Positions 10,398 through 21,514 of a DNA stretch of 64,000 bases are shown piece by piece. Position 1 is the first letter of the stretch. Every line of letters begins with the position of its first letter. The position numbers were made by a program, and so were the translations under genes. Below the pieces are notes generated by a model. The model was not told the DNA's origin. It saw only the letters and a list, made by a program, of their open reading frames with translations, and did not search any database. The DNA is from Trichodelitschia bisporula (taxonomy: Eukaryota; Ascomycota; Dothideomycetes; Phaeotrichales; Phaeotrichaceae): positions 919,163 through 983,162 of the forward strand of contig ML996694.1 in NCBI GenBank assembly GCA_010356995.1. The letters are read 5' to 3'.

Positions 10398-10550
10398 GGG
10401 ATTAAAACGTGTACGGAATGTGACATTGCGATTGGTGATAGAGATGTAGGCTTCTCCGCAGAAGTTCAGGAAATGTGCCCGGAGTTACGTTCGACCGACG
10501 CCTACGTCATTGGGGTGCTTGGAGGTCCCTTAGTCCCTAGACTGGAGTAA
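10398..10550. promoter_or_regulatory. Shared divergent promoter, MTG1 / BOR1-like
   Basis: Only 153 bp separate the two ATGs, so both core promoters must lie here or overlap the 5' ends of the genes. No TATA box is evident. Coregulation is inference. Confidence 0.5.
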
Positions 10551-12439
10551 ATGGTAAAAGCGGATAGTCTCGGCTGTCCTGTGGCGGCATCAACCACGAT
10601 GCGCGCAGTGAGAAGATCTTTTCGCCGAGATGGAGCCCTCCGGCCGTTTCGGCTACTTCGCCAGGACCTGGGGAATCTACCGAAGCGCTGGCTGTCCGAC
10701 TGGGGGACGTTCAATCAGTTGATCCTGGCCAGCGCCGTCTATGTCTTCTTCACCAATCTCCTACCGGGGATAACATTTGCCAGTGATCTGTATGTCCTGA
10801 CAGGGAAGAACTGGGGCGCCATCGAGGTCGTCTTCAGCACGGGACTCTGTGGTATCATCTTCTCTATGTAAGGGCTTCACCCGGACGTCATAACACTTCT
10901 GACTGCCCAGATGCTCAAGTCAGCCACTGACGATCCTCGGAGTCACTGGCCCCTTTTCAATTCTCGCGGAGAACATCTTTGCCCTTTGCAATGAATCGTT
11001 CCACGTAAGAACTCAACCTCGCGCGGAAGTCTCTGGAACTAACCCGGCCAGATACCGTTCTTGCCCTTTATGGCCTGGTCGCTGATCCATGCGGCCTGGA
11101 TGCATTATCTGCTGGCTATCTTTAACGCCCATGACTGGACAATGCGCTATGTGACTAACTTTTCCACAGAGATATTCTCTCTGTTGAACAGCATCATCTA
11201 CTTCCACAAGGCCATACAGGAGCTACAACGCGCCCACAAGTCGCTATCGTTTGCGGCCTTTCTGTACAGCATCATAGGCGCAATTGGCACGTGCCTTGTT
11301 GCCGTCTTCCTTTCCAGTGCTGAGTCGTGGAAGCCGCTTTTCCATCGCTACATCCGCATGGGACTACGCGAGTACGCAGCGGCAATCTCCATCATACTCT
11401 TCATCGGCTTGCCCCATGTCGGCGAGCTTGCCAGCCTCGACAAGGAGACACTACCGATCAGCCGCTCATTTCGGCCCACTAATCCCGACCGGAGCACCTT
11501 TTTTGTTCGTTTCTGGGAACTACCCGCTGCTTGGATCGGTGCGGCCATCATCCCTGGTTTCATCATCACTGTTCTCTTCTTCTTCGATCACGAAGTTAGT
11601 AGCATAATATGCACCATATCCCGCTACGGGACGCGGAAGCCTGGCGGGTATGCCTGGGATATCGTCTTACTGGGCACCACCACCGCGCTCTGCGGCATCC
11701 TCGGTATCCCGCCGGCAAATGGCCTTCTGCCACAGGCGCCGCTCCACTCTGAGAGCCTAATGCACGATGACAGGGAGGCCATCGACACGGTCGGTCCCAG
11801 CGGTGATGCCCAGAGAGAGGTTCGCTCGTCGCAGCGAGTATACGAGCAGCGCTGGAGTCACTTCCTGCATGCAGCTGGTATCCTGGCCTTCGTGAGCCCG
11901 CCGCTGATGCACGTACTGGGCTTGACTCCAACGAGCGTGCTTGCTGGTCTGTTTCTGTTCATGGGGGAGCAGAGCCTCTCAGTGAAGTATGTCCCAAAGT
12001 GAGTCCGAGTGCTGTTGCTAAATTTCTCAGTCCCATTTTGTTCCGCACGTTTCATCTCTTGACTCCACCATCGGAGCTGCCGACTCTGCCTGAGGAAGTA
12101 CGGTCCTACCTGCCAATACATGCGTACACAGCTACGCAGGTGATTGTCACGGTTATAATCTTTATCATCACTCTGACGAAGGCGGGTCCGGCCTTTCCCG
12201 TTGTCATTATTGCGCTCGTACCCATCAGACTGCTCGTCATGAACAGGATCTGGAACCGTGAGACGTTGAGGTACGTTGACGCCTGGGCGTGCCGGAATGG
12301 GACGCCAGAAGACGACGAGGACAAGAAGCTGGCCTTGAGTTCGGACAACTTTGCCGACACTGCACCACAGATGAAGGATGGCGAGGTTGAGCTCGAGCGA
12401 ATCCCTTCCGCTAATCGGAGGGCCCTGTATCATCGATAA
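10551..12439 (+). CDS. SLC4-family anion/borate transporter, BOR1-like
   Basis: The gene has four exons, 10551-10867, 10911-11004, 11052-11986 and 12031-12439, encoding 584 residues; introns are 43, 47 and 44 nt with GTAAGG, GTAAGA and GTATGT donors, and frames join exactly. The product is a multi-pass membrane protein of the HCO3-transporter (SLC4) fold. Diagnostic stretches include LLPGITFASDLYVLTG, the TILGVTGPFSILAEN segment split by intron 1, and GILGIPPANGLLPQAPLHS. Fungal members (yeast Bor1) export borate at the plasma membrane and affect vacuolar sorting; the substrate here is inferred from family. The C-terminal tail after the last helix is acidic and presumably cytosolic. The ATG at 10551 is the first in frame; ATG 10599 is an equally possible start. 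Confidence 0.9.
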
Positions 12440-12651
12440 TCACATAGTCAGCAAGACCCAAGTTAGAACCACCTCAACTGAGGCCAATAAGACACTGAGT
12501 ACATAATCCACCGGGGATCAAATCGGTTACGCAGCTTTTGCCCAGATAAAGTTAGCGAGGGCCATGGCCTCAGCTCCCATGTCGTGATTCGCTGAATCCG
12601 GCCGGCTGCTTCAATCAGTCATGCTTTTCGGAATACTTACGCTCAGAACAC

Positions 12652-14076
12652 TTACAGCCTGTACTTTGTCAGGTCGTACTCGGATGTCATGCTGACCTTG
12701 TCTCCCTTCCTAAAGGGAATCGCTTTGTCACAGGGCGTGTACGCCGAAATGGTCTCCCATTTCTTGCCATCAATCACTGCCGCGCCGCCCTGGACGCCAT
12801 ACACGGCCCGCGACTCGCAAACCTCCTTGCCTAGAACTGTCATTTTAAGTTCATCGGAAATCCCAGAGATACGCACCGTTGACAAACACCTTGATGTTCA
12901 CGCCGCCGTCATGTATATGCGGCGTGAAGTCGACAAAGTAGCCATCCTCCGTTACCGTCCACTCAGCACCCTTGTACGTAATTGCGCGGTCCTTAGGAGG
13001 CGTAAACTGGCCCACCGGCTGGAAGCAATCATCGACGCTGAGGGCACCCATGCCAACATCGAGCAAGCCGGGGATTTTGCCTGGGACCCACTCAAAGTCG
13101 ACGGTGAGAAAAATCTCCTTGTCGACAGGGTCGTAGTTGACGATCTCTGAAGTGAACTGGAAGGTGTCCGACTTCGTAATGTAGACGCCGCTCTTGACGT
13201 TACTGTTCCTCGCCGCGAAGGCGCTCCCGGATCCGGCCGAGCCGCCACCACCTACGAACACGGCGACAGCGGGAATGAGGTTGTCGAACCAACTAGATGA
13301 ACTGGCAGGGGCGGAGCCCTTTGATGGAGTAGAGATCTTGGGCGTCCCATTTACTCCGTTCGGTAGCTGACGCCTACCGTGCGAGTGAGCAAGCGCAGCT
13401 GACGAAGGGCTCGGAACGGACTTTGAGGTCGACATCATGCCTCCCATGTTCATCCCGAACATGCCACCGCCGGGGCACTTGGGCGGGTTGAGGGGCATGA
13501 AGAGCTGCTTCCTCCCAAACTTTGTCTGTCAGCTGAGGCCTTGCCCCGTCCCGCCGGACTTACCTGCGACATGATGATGTGATGGGTGTAGACGCCTGTA
13601 GCAACATCGGCTTGCTTGCCATCCTTGTAGGCAAGATTGGCGATTGCCTTCAGGACGGTGCAGTCGGTGCAAGGAGGCGAGACCATCCCGCCCAGGGTGT
13701 CGCTGTTCGGGTCCAGTTTGATCCCCCCACTGAGGCCCGGAGCAGCGTGAGTTGACTGCGGTCATCAGCACAGCCTACCTACGGGCGTAGAGCATACATT
13801 GCTTGCCGGCAGTTTATACGGGCCCCACATCTTGAACTCCCTCGTAGCCTTTGGATCAAGTTCCGGCGCGAGCTTCTTCAGCGTCACACCTGCTTTGGCC
13901 GGTCCATAGGCCCAATTTGCCAGGGCGCTGAGCACTTGCCGTGGTTCTGTTCAGTTAGCAACAAGAAGCGAAAGTAAAAAGCGTTATAAGTGCTTACGGA
14001 GGTTTTTTGACTCCTGCTCCATCGGAGCGCAGCTCACTAGGAATGGCGGCAGCAAGAAAAGAGTAATTGTCTTCAT
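12652..14076 (-). CDS. Secreted Nod19-domain (stress up-regulated) protein
   Basis: The gene has five exons, 14076-13998, 13946-13798, 13755-13564, 13519-12877 and 12830-12652, giving 413 residues; the four introns are 42-51 nt and all phases close. The N-terminus MKTITLFLLPPFLVSCAP is a signal peptide, so secretion or wall association is likely. The body matches the 'stress up-regulated Nod 19' family first described in plants and common in filamentous fungi. Recognisable parts are GVYTHHIIMSQ (about residue 125), a His/Asp-containing TPHIHDGGVNIKVFVNG and CESRAVYG across the last junction, then a C-terminal SEYDLTKYRL. The biochemical role is unknown. A Ser/Gly/Ala-rich insert (about residues 165-235) interrupts the domain. 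It is convergent with the BOR1-like gene, 212 bp apart. Confidence 0.85.
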
Positions 14077-14636
14077 TTTGGCAGCTCGGGGAGTTGTGTT
14101 CGCTGGTCATGGCTTGGAAAAACGTCGAATTTAAGTCACCGCTGGCTGCTTCGATGCATCCTTTGCAGTACAAGTCAATATAATATGCAATGCGGTGAAT
14201 CTGAACAGGTGTGGCAGGCGAACGTCGGCTGAAACGGCGTTGAATCCAACCAGCGAAGCCGCTGTGGCCGCGGTTGCATGGCCACGGAGATTCGTGTGGC
14301 TAAAATGGCTGTTCTAATGTTATAGAATAAACGTCAACCATATAACCAGCCTCGATCGAGCAGGCTCAACGGTAGCTGCCACAGAAGGTGGGTTAGCCAA
14401 TAGGCCGATTCGAACCATGAAACTTCCACGGAATATCCATCAATCAACGGACCCCAGCGCGTACCTTGGATCGAGCAATAAATCTGCATTATGGAAGGCT
14501 GAATACTTTGCCAGCGGCAACTCCTCATTCTAGCGCGATTCTCCACACTTTCGATGTTTCGCTTGATTGCTGGAAACGAATGCAACATTGGTCTCCGAGC
14601 TGTCGTTTGGACAAAATCGGGGCGTTGTGGGCAAGC
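14077..14636. promoter_or_regulatory. Nod19 gene upstream region / neurochondrin 3' region
   Basis: This 560-bp spacer lies upstream of the Nod19-domain gene and downstream of the neurochondrin-family gene, both on the minus strand. No recognisable element was seen beyond ordinary A/T-rich patches near 14310-14340. Confidence 0.4.
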
Positions 14637-16567
14637 TTATTCGATGATTTCCCCCAAGTTATGTATGACGTCCTCCAGTGCTTCCACTGTGTCGGGCGGG
14701 AGCCGGCTTCGGTGCGTTTCTAAGGCTTTGGCTGCCTGATTTCGCAGTAGTTCACATTGCGATTTACTCGCCTGGCGAAGCTTCTTTGGCGCCTTGGACA
14801 CGAGTGCTTCAACAAGTTGGTATCCGGCCAGGGCTTGGTCAAGCTGAATGTTCTCCGTCGGTGGCTCCAGACTCGAGAGCAGCGAAACAAGTGCCATCCA
14901 CGACTCCTTAGACTTAGCCACAGCACCTGATTCTAAGACGGAAATTAAAACGTCCAAGATGCCTCGAACGTCGACTGAGTACGGCTGCCCCGGTTGCACG
15001 GAGCGGCGCAGGTCGTCCGCCAACACACTCCACCCGTCGTTGTCCAAGAAGGCCTGAGCGGCCTCCTCGGTGTGGACCAGAGCGCTGAGAGCTGCGATCA
15101 GAGGGTCCCGGAAATCGACGCTTGCGCTCCCGAGGGTACTTGACCGATAGAGCGAAGTGAACACATCCATGATGCCGACCGCCTGCTCACGCAAAGCAGT
15201 ACCATCATCCTCTCGAAGCCACAGCGCCAGAAGACGAAGTCCAGCAACGAAAATTGGATCCTTTTGCGGCTGCATGCGAGGATCGTCTTCCGACGAGGAC
15301 ATAATCTTTTTCGGTTCGGAGCCAGTGTCCTGGGTGGAATCCCACCGATCGCGAAAATATTCCAAAGTCAAGGACAAAGTTTCTCCAAAATCCTTCCGCA
15401 GCTTAAGGAGGAGATCTGGTGTAAGGCCGGAGGCTGCAAGGTCGGTGGAGTCGTCACCTTCAAGCAGCTGGAACAAGTACAGGACAAAGGCACAGAGGGT
15501 GTCAAACGATGCAGCAAGGCGGAGAGCAGTAATGGAGTAGGTGTCTGCTGACATTTCCATAAGAGAAGGTATCGTAGAGCGGACATCGATCAACACCAGA
15601 GTAGTGAAGATGTAGGAAAACGGTTTGCTCGGGGTCTTTGTGGAGGTAGCGGCCTCGTGGAAGAGAAGAGGTGGCAGATTGACCGAGGCAGAACAGCTTT
15701 GCAGGAGACTGCCAACAAGAGCCACGATTGCTCTGCGAGTTCGGAGCGCCGGTCGTTCGAGGACACTGCGACGCACCATAGAGAACAATTCTGGAAGCCA
15801 GAGGGGCTCGCTTTCGATCTTTGAACGATTAGCATCTTGGACTTGATCAACAGGATCAAATAGAAAATATCAAAGGTCAGGGACGTTCGTTTACTCACGT
15901 GAGATCGTGTTAGGCTCTCCGCAACTGCCTCAAAGATGGGCGTTGGATCGGTACCTTTGCAGGCTTCGAGCAGAGTGCCAAACATCTTGTCCCACGCCTT
16001 TCGGCCCGAACCATCCAGATTGCCATCCTTCTGCAAAAGCCAAAGCAACCTTACAGTTTCCTTAAGTGTGCTCTGGCTCTGATTAGCTAGATGAAAGAAT
16101 GCCTCAGTGTCCTCAGGAGGAGTCGAGATGAAAGCAGCCGCGCCCGGTGGGTTACTAGCAATGCACTGCAGGGTTTGGAGGACGTCTGGTCGAGAGGACT
16201 CTACAATATTCGGACTGATCCTAATCAGAGGAGACACAAACTTTATCATTTTCTCTTCCTGCACTTTTTCCGTCGGAAGCAGGTTCGTAAAGATATGGAT
16301 AATGGCGGCGGCTAGATGGCGCATGCCAGCTTCCTTTTCTCCCATCCCCTTGCTCTTGAGCAAACGGTGCAGGAAGGTCCCTGGGACAGCATCCCAGCAG
16401 CTAGAAACAGTTTGGGGGTTGGTTCGCAACTGCTCATCGGAATCGAGCAAAGAGCGTAGGAGCGAGAGGCCAACAAAGCGGGAAGTATCGTCACGAGCCT
16501 TAAGCAGAGGCACAATCTGGTCCAATGCAGCCTCTGAAGAAACTGGGTGAGCTCCGTCGGTGGACAT
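14637..16567 (-). CDS. Neurochondrin-family (DUF1941-like) protein
   Basis: There are two exons, 16567-15899 and 15818-14637, giving 616 residues. The 80-nt intron has a GTGAGT donor and a CAAAG acceptor preceded by GCTAAT and keeps phase 0. The protein is almost entirely alpha-helical, with leucine-rich HEAT/ARM-like helical pairs (for example LVGSLLQSCSASVNLPPLLF and LLWLLQKDGNLDG), matching the neurochondrin family. Animal members act in neuronal signalling; fungal ones are uncharacterised and presumably act as scaffolds. No membrane segment or signal peptide is seen. The intron junction reads SLTRSH|IESEPLWLPELFSM, which restores a smooth family-like helix. The family call rests on pattern recognition and could be checked by profile search. 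Confidence 0.75.
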
Positions 16568-17431
16568 TTCGGATAGATCGGTTGATGGGGTGAATTAGTG
16601 ATACGAAGGACGTTGGTATGTATGGTTATCGTGTGGGTGTGCGCATTACATCAAGCTGTTTGATGCCAAGCATTGAGGCCGAATGTTAGGCCTGAGGCAT
16701 TCACAACTATGGAAATACACCGGTGATGGACAGTTATAGCCTTCCCAAATATCTCGTATATGATTGCGTGGCTATGCAGAATAGGGCAGGCCGTAAACTG
16801 ACTGACTTACAGTACGGTAGTATGCAAAGTCAAGCCAATGCGTAGAATCATATATCCATCCGTAGCATGGAGGCAGGTTGGTTGAAGCCGAAGACATGTT
16901 AGATCACGGACATTTGATTGGGTGTCTAGAACAACCTATATACGGTCTCGGCAGGCCGAAGCACAAAATGTACTATTTAGGTCATAGGATATGCACGGCG
17001 TACAGTACGTTATAGTTCTAGAACTACTACTAGAACTAAGTGGCTACTCCGTCAACCTCATAGACTAAGGTTAGTAAACAACAACAACAACCACCTTCAA
17101 TTGTGATACTTCCATCTGGTAATAATTCAACTGCCCAGTTCCGCTGTTCCACCACAATCGGCGTCAGGTCCAATTCTCCTCTCTTGGCCCCGGCCCCGCT
17201 GTGACCCAAAAAAAAGTGCAGAGGGAGAGGAAGAAGGGTGAACGGCACACCTGAGGCACACACCGCACTCTCCTCCCCTTCTCCCCCCCTCCCCCCCATC
17301 CCCCCCCACCTCCTGCAGGCATTTTGCCTTCCTCCGAGATACAGTACCCCTCCATTTCTAACCTCCCAACACCCCCGAAAGTCATTCACTCTTGGACTCA
17401 AACATCACCAAAGCTCACCGTCGCCCTCAAA
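16568..17431. promoter_or_regulatory. Divergent intergenic region with C-rich leader
   Basis: This 864-bp region lies between the neurochondrin-like gene (-) and the kinase gene (+). The 160 bp before the kinase ATG contain long pyrimidine runs (17270-17315 is nearly all C and T), typical of fungal core promoters and 5' leaders. Confidence 0.5.
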
Positions 17432-19561
17432 ATGGGCGCGTCGGGTGAGCCTCCGAGTGAGGCCGCACTCAGTGACGCGTCGTTCGGTTCCCTGTCAGAA
17501 CCCTTTACCCTTCCCTCCGCAGCTGGCCGCCCCGCACCCGCTTCCGCAGGGCATAGCCTCTTCAGCAGAGAGGCTCCGCCTTATAACGAACCGAACTCAA
17601 CCGCGCCCGACCTTCCGCACCACCTATCCGCTGATCGCGGCCCAATCGTGCATGTTCGCTCGCCGTCATGCCAGACTCCAAATTACCTACCGCTGGGCCT
17701 TGGGTTGGCTCACGGATCTGACGCACCCTTCTTTGGGTCCTCCGCCAGCCTTCATCATACCACCCGCGCTCCCTCCGACGAGCTCCTCGCTTCCGCCGCT
17801 ATTCCTCTCACCTCACTGCCTATACCGATGGACCGCCCTGTCGTAAGATCCGGCCTCTCTGCTTCCGGCGCTGCTTCACATTACTCCGTATCGCCCGCCT
17901 CGGTAATCAGCTCCCCCGCCCTCGCCGCCATGACAGATATAACTCCCCTACCGTCGCCTCTCATGCCCGAAGACTCGCCGGGTCCATGGCGCCGCTCGCT
18001 CATCGCTCGTCCGGGCTCGTCTGGCTCGCTGGGAAGCGTCAAGGAAGAAGTGCTGGACTATCTTTCCACCCCCACCAGATCTTCTTCCGGTACAAGAAAG
18101 AAGAAGACATACCCGAACTTGGTATCAGCGGCGGTCGAGAGCAGCAGCAGCGCCAACGCACAGTTCAGAAAGAACGTATCGGCCCATGCCCGCAACCGAA
18201 GCCTTAGCGAATTCGCTTCCGAGGCTCTCCATAACGTACGGCCACGTAACACGACCATCGTGGGACCGTATGACCCCCAGCTTGAAGCTACCCGTCCTGG
18301 AGTCCACATGCAACGGGAGGCGTATCTTGCAGAGCAACGGGGGTTCGTCCAACCGGCCGCCTCGGCAGGTGCCGGGCTGCCGACTCCTCCACCGAGCAAC
18401 CGCAGCGTGAATGAGAGCGAAGAGGAGGAGGTCCGTGACGAAGAATCTCACCCGGGCAGTCTCACTGTGAGGGTGGGGCCAGATATGCGGAAGCGACGAT
18501 ATCGTCCTGTGCGTCGTCTCGGACAAGGCACCTTTAGCAAAGTAGTTCTTGCGACCAGTCAATCCATACCGCCAAACGCCGTCCTCGACGAAGGGAGTGA
18601 AGCCTGGCTAGACCCCAAGTATCTTGTCGCCATAAAAATAGTCGAACACGGCCCTGCGGGGGGTGCCGATGAGGAACGAGTCGAACTGGGCCTGAAGCGC
18701 GAGGTTGAAGTCCTGCGGTCCATTTCTCACCCATCACTCATACACCTAAAAGCTTTTGACTGTAATGAAACGGAAGCGCTTCTGGTCCTCAACTATTGTC
18801 CTGGCGGAGACCTTTTCGACCTCACCAGTGCGCATCACGACTTCTTGCAGCAAAAAGTGGTTCAACGTATATTTTCCGAGTTGGTTGGGGCGGTGCGGTA
18901 CCTGCATTCAAAATGGATCGTTCACCGTGACATTAAACTTGAGAGTAGGTGGTCTTGCTGTGAATTGGTGCTAAAGCTGATTTCGTTTACCAAAGATACC
19001 CTTCTCAATGTTCCAGTTTCTGCGCTCCCGACGATAGCGGACCCATTGACGTACCCGCACCCTCTGGTAACGCTCACTGACCTCGGACTCAGCCGCAAGA
19101 TCCCCGAACCACCCGCCAGCCCGCTTCTCACGACACGCTGCGGATCGGAAGACTATGCGGCTCCGGAAATCATGCTAAGCCAGCCTTATGACGGTCGCCA
19201 AACAGATGCCTGGGCGCTGGGCGTTCTTCTGTACGCATTGATGGAGGGACGTCTACCATTTGATGCGCCGCCCCCACGACCGGGCGCAAAGCCGATAAGA
19301 GGACGAAGTCGTACCGGGCATCGAATTGCGAGATGCGAGTGGATATGGTGCCGCTTTGGCGATGATGATGGGGACTGGGATGCTACCAGGGGTGCAGGGT
19401 GGGAGGAGGCCCGCGAATGTGTCGAAGGTTTACTTCGAAAAGTGAGCCGAGGCCGCTATAGCCTTGATGAGCTTGCAGAGAAAAAGTGGGTGAAGGAGGG
19501 CATCCAAACCGAGGGCGGCCTGGTTCGGGAACCGCATGCTGATGAAGATATGGATGGATGA
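17432..19561 (+). CDS. Ser/Thr protein kinase with long disordered N-terminus
   Basis: Two exons, 17432-18944 and 18996-19561, give 692 residues. The first 350 residues are low-complexity Ser/Pro/Ala-rich; the kinase domain runs from about 355 to 675. Visible motifs are the Gly-loop GQGTFSKV, VAIKIV (the ATP-binding Lys), HRDIKLEN (catalytic loop, about 498-505), TDLGLS in place of the usual DFG, and the activation-segment end AAPEIM. The intron of 51 nt is a multiple of three with no stop, so read-through would also stay open, but splicing rebuilds the invariant Asn of HRDIKLEN and is therefore preferred. DLG for DFG is tolerated in some active kinases. I cannot name an orthologue; the substrate is unknown. 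ATG 17432 is the first ATG in frame and has a good purine context. Confidence 0.85.
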   Translation: MGASGEPPSEAALSDASFGSLSEPFTLPSAAGRPAPASAGHSLFSREAPPYNEPNSTAPDLPHHLSADRGPIVHVRSPSCQTPNYLPLGLGLAHGSDAPFFGSSASLHHTTRAPSDELLASAAIPLTSLPIPMDRPVVRSGLSASGAASHYSVSPASVISSPALAAMTDITPLPSPLMPEDSPGPWRRSLIARPGSSGSLGSVKEEVLDYLSTPTRSSSGTRKKKTYPNLVSAAVESSSSANAQFRKNVSAHARNRSLSEFASEALHNVRPRNTTIVGPYDPQLEATRPGVHMQREAYLAEQRGFVQPAASAGAGLPTPPPSNRSVNESEEEEVRDEESHPGSLTVRVGPDMRKRRYRPVRRLGQGTFSKVVLATSQSIPPNAVLDEGSEAWLDPKYLVAIKIVEHGPAGGADEERVELGLKREVEVLRSISHPSLIHLKAFDCNETEALLVLNYCPGGDLFDLTSAHHDFLQQKVVQRIFSELVGAVRYLHSKWIVHRDIKLESRWSCCELVLKLISFTKDTLLNVPVSALPTIADPLTYPHPLVTLTDLGLSRKIPEPPASPLLTTRCGSEDYAAPEIMLSQPYDGRQTDAWALGVLLYALMEGRLPFDAPPPRPGAKPIRGRSRTGHRIARCEWIWCRFGDDDGDWDATRGAGWEEARECVEGLLRKVSRGRYSLDELAEKKWVKEGIQTEGGLVREPHADEDMDG

Positions 19562-20178
19562 CGGCGGCTTGGATATAGACCGCTGGAGGTGAAGTCTCTT
19601 ACGAAGAGCGATTTATAGGGCGGGATATATGAACTGTCATCCCGAGTGGGTGAAGTGACAGGCTAGGCGTGGGTTCAGTCAGGATAGGTATGGGAGAGGG
19701 TCGGTCGCACAGTCTTTACCCCTCGGGTGTGCACCTCCTTTAATGGCGCAATTGCCCGCTCTGAGTAGGTCTTTTCCAGTATTTTTCATCATCTACAGTT
19801 TCTTTGTTTGTTATATCCGGCACTAGGTGGTGATACCATACAATCAAGAAGCAGATCGGGAAGCGAGGGGTTCAGGATAGATGTGTATCTTCCGGGCCAT
19901 GTGTCCATATTATGTACCAATAGCTAGATAAGCATCAATCTGCTATCATCCATTGCTGCGCGTGTATGTAGTGCCAGGTACTCATAGTGTGTGATCTTGA
20001 AGATGAAGTACCAATTGCCAAGAGAATGGACGCGTTCGGAATACCCGCACAGCCACATGTGGCGGAAACTGTCGGTGATCGGTGACCTTCGCGAAACCAT
20101 TGATCGCAGGAGCCAAACGCGCCTCAAACCCCCAACTTCACTCTTCCCTCGCATCTCCCCCTACGACGACGAGCAACC
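19562..20178. promoter_or_regulatory. Intergenic with promoter palindrome before INO80F-like gene
   Basis: This 617-bp spacer holds the kinase 3' UTR on the left and the next gene's promoter on the right. At 20052-20063 lies the perfect 12-bp palindrome GCCACATGTGGC, 115 bp before the ATG; the same palindrome recurs in the promoter at 22133-22334. Confidence 0.5.
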
Positions 20179-21050
20179 ATGCCACAATCTACGAGCCACG
20201 GTGAGGACACTGATGTTCTGCTTCGGCAAACTCTCGAAGCCGAATATGTGGAGAATGTATCTCTGACCTCCGTAAATTTAGCCGCGCGCATCCAACACGG
20301 TGTCTCCGCAAACAGCCCGCTTCCACCTTCGGTAGAGGCCGCATACTACCGCAAATGCATCGAGCTCAAGCGGCGCATTACCGAGATCGAAGACAACAAC
20401 GATCAGCTGCGCGTCCGCAAGCTCCGCATCAACAGGGGCATCCTCAAGCTCCGCCTGGAGCGCGCGATGCTGCTCGAGCGCATTGAAGCCCTGATGCAGC
20501 CCAACGTCGATGAGTCGGATCGGAGCACCAGCCCACCTGCTACGGTATGTCTTCGTCCCGATTGTTCGCGGAGGAAGCCTGACGTCGAGTATAGCCTCAA
20601 GATAAGCCGCTGCGGGCGAAGCGCGGTCACCGCTCGAAGGGCACTCCACCCCCGGCAGGTGCACAGCCATCACCTTCGGAACCTACTTCCTACCCACCCG
20701 CAAATGCCACGCCGGCTTCCGCTACCTCGAGGTTCTTCAACACCTACCAGCAGTCTCCGCTCGTTTCTACGCCGACCGTTGTCCCAGCGACTACCACAAC
20801 GGCCAATGGGACTCCCGCCCAAGGCAGTGCGTCGCGCTCCGGTCGTCCTTCAGCTTCGCGCTACGACACGTACGATGAGAGTCATGAGAACGGCGACGAC
20901 AGCAACCAAGCTGCGCAGGAGAGCGAAGAATCGGCAGAGGGCCGCGGCGAGATGAATGGCGGAGATCGGGATACGGAGATGTCAGACGCTGGCAGCCCGA
21001 GTCGGCAAGGCAGTGGCTTTGGCGGAGGTTTCGCGTCTGTCAATGGTTAG
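20179..21050 (+). CDS. INO80 complex subunit F / Nhp10-like coiled-coil protein
   Basis: Two exons, 20179-20544 and 20595-21050, encode 273 residues; the 50-nt intron (GTATGT donor, CTGAC branch, TATAG acceptor) keeps phase 0. Residues about 50-112 form a basic coiled coil (YYRKCIELKRRITEIE, then ILKLRLERAMLLERIE), resembling the INO80F/TFPT-Nhp10 segment that tethers to the Ino80 remodeller. Right after the junction comes KPLRAKRGHRSK, a basic patch I associate with fungal members. The rest is Ser/Thr/Pro-rich and ends in an acidic, Gly-rich tail. A nuclear chromatin-remodelling role is inferred from these features. No HMG box is visible, so a strict Nhp10 orthologue is not claimed. Confidence 0.65.
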
Positions 21051-21514
21051 ACTACAGCGTTAGAGTTCAGATCGGTCGGGAGTCTTCGGGATGTCTGCAT
21101 TCGGCGGGGTCTTTTAACGGGGGTTTATCGGCGTCAGTTGTCACTGCAATGAAGACGATTCGGGTATTTTAACTGTATTATGGGCCATTGCTAGTTAACT
21201 CCGCAAAGGGATGCCATAATCCTCAGCTACAGATGTTGGTTCGGTGCACTATCACATCCAGAAGTGCCGCTATCCGCGCCTAAACTGCATATTTGACTCC
21301 TTACAGTGCAAGACCGTAAATTACAGCCTTGAGGGGGTTGGTGATCAACAGATGCAAGCCAGATAAAAGGCCATGCTTACAGTATCCCAACTGCAATCCC
21401 ACGGTTTCCACAGCGCTTCGTTTCTGGTGTGAGAACTCCAGTGGATAGGAGGTTGACTGGCAGCTGCGTGTCGGATTTAACTTTTTGAAGCCAGAATCCA
21501 ATGCACCGCAGACC
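21051..21514. other. Convergent 3' spacer
   Basis: This 464-bp region lies between the convergent INO80F-like and Utp16-like genes. It should hold both 3' UTRs. Nothing else was recognised. Confidence 0.4.

Noticed and set aside
14390-14412. GGTTCGAATCGGCC-like B-box on the minus strand, possible tRNA
   Set aside because: The flanking bases do not form the T-stem or an acceptor stem and no A-box or anticodon arm fits.
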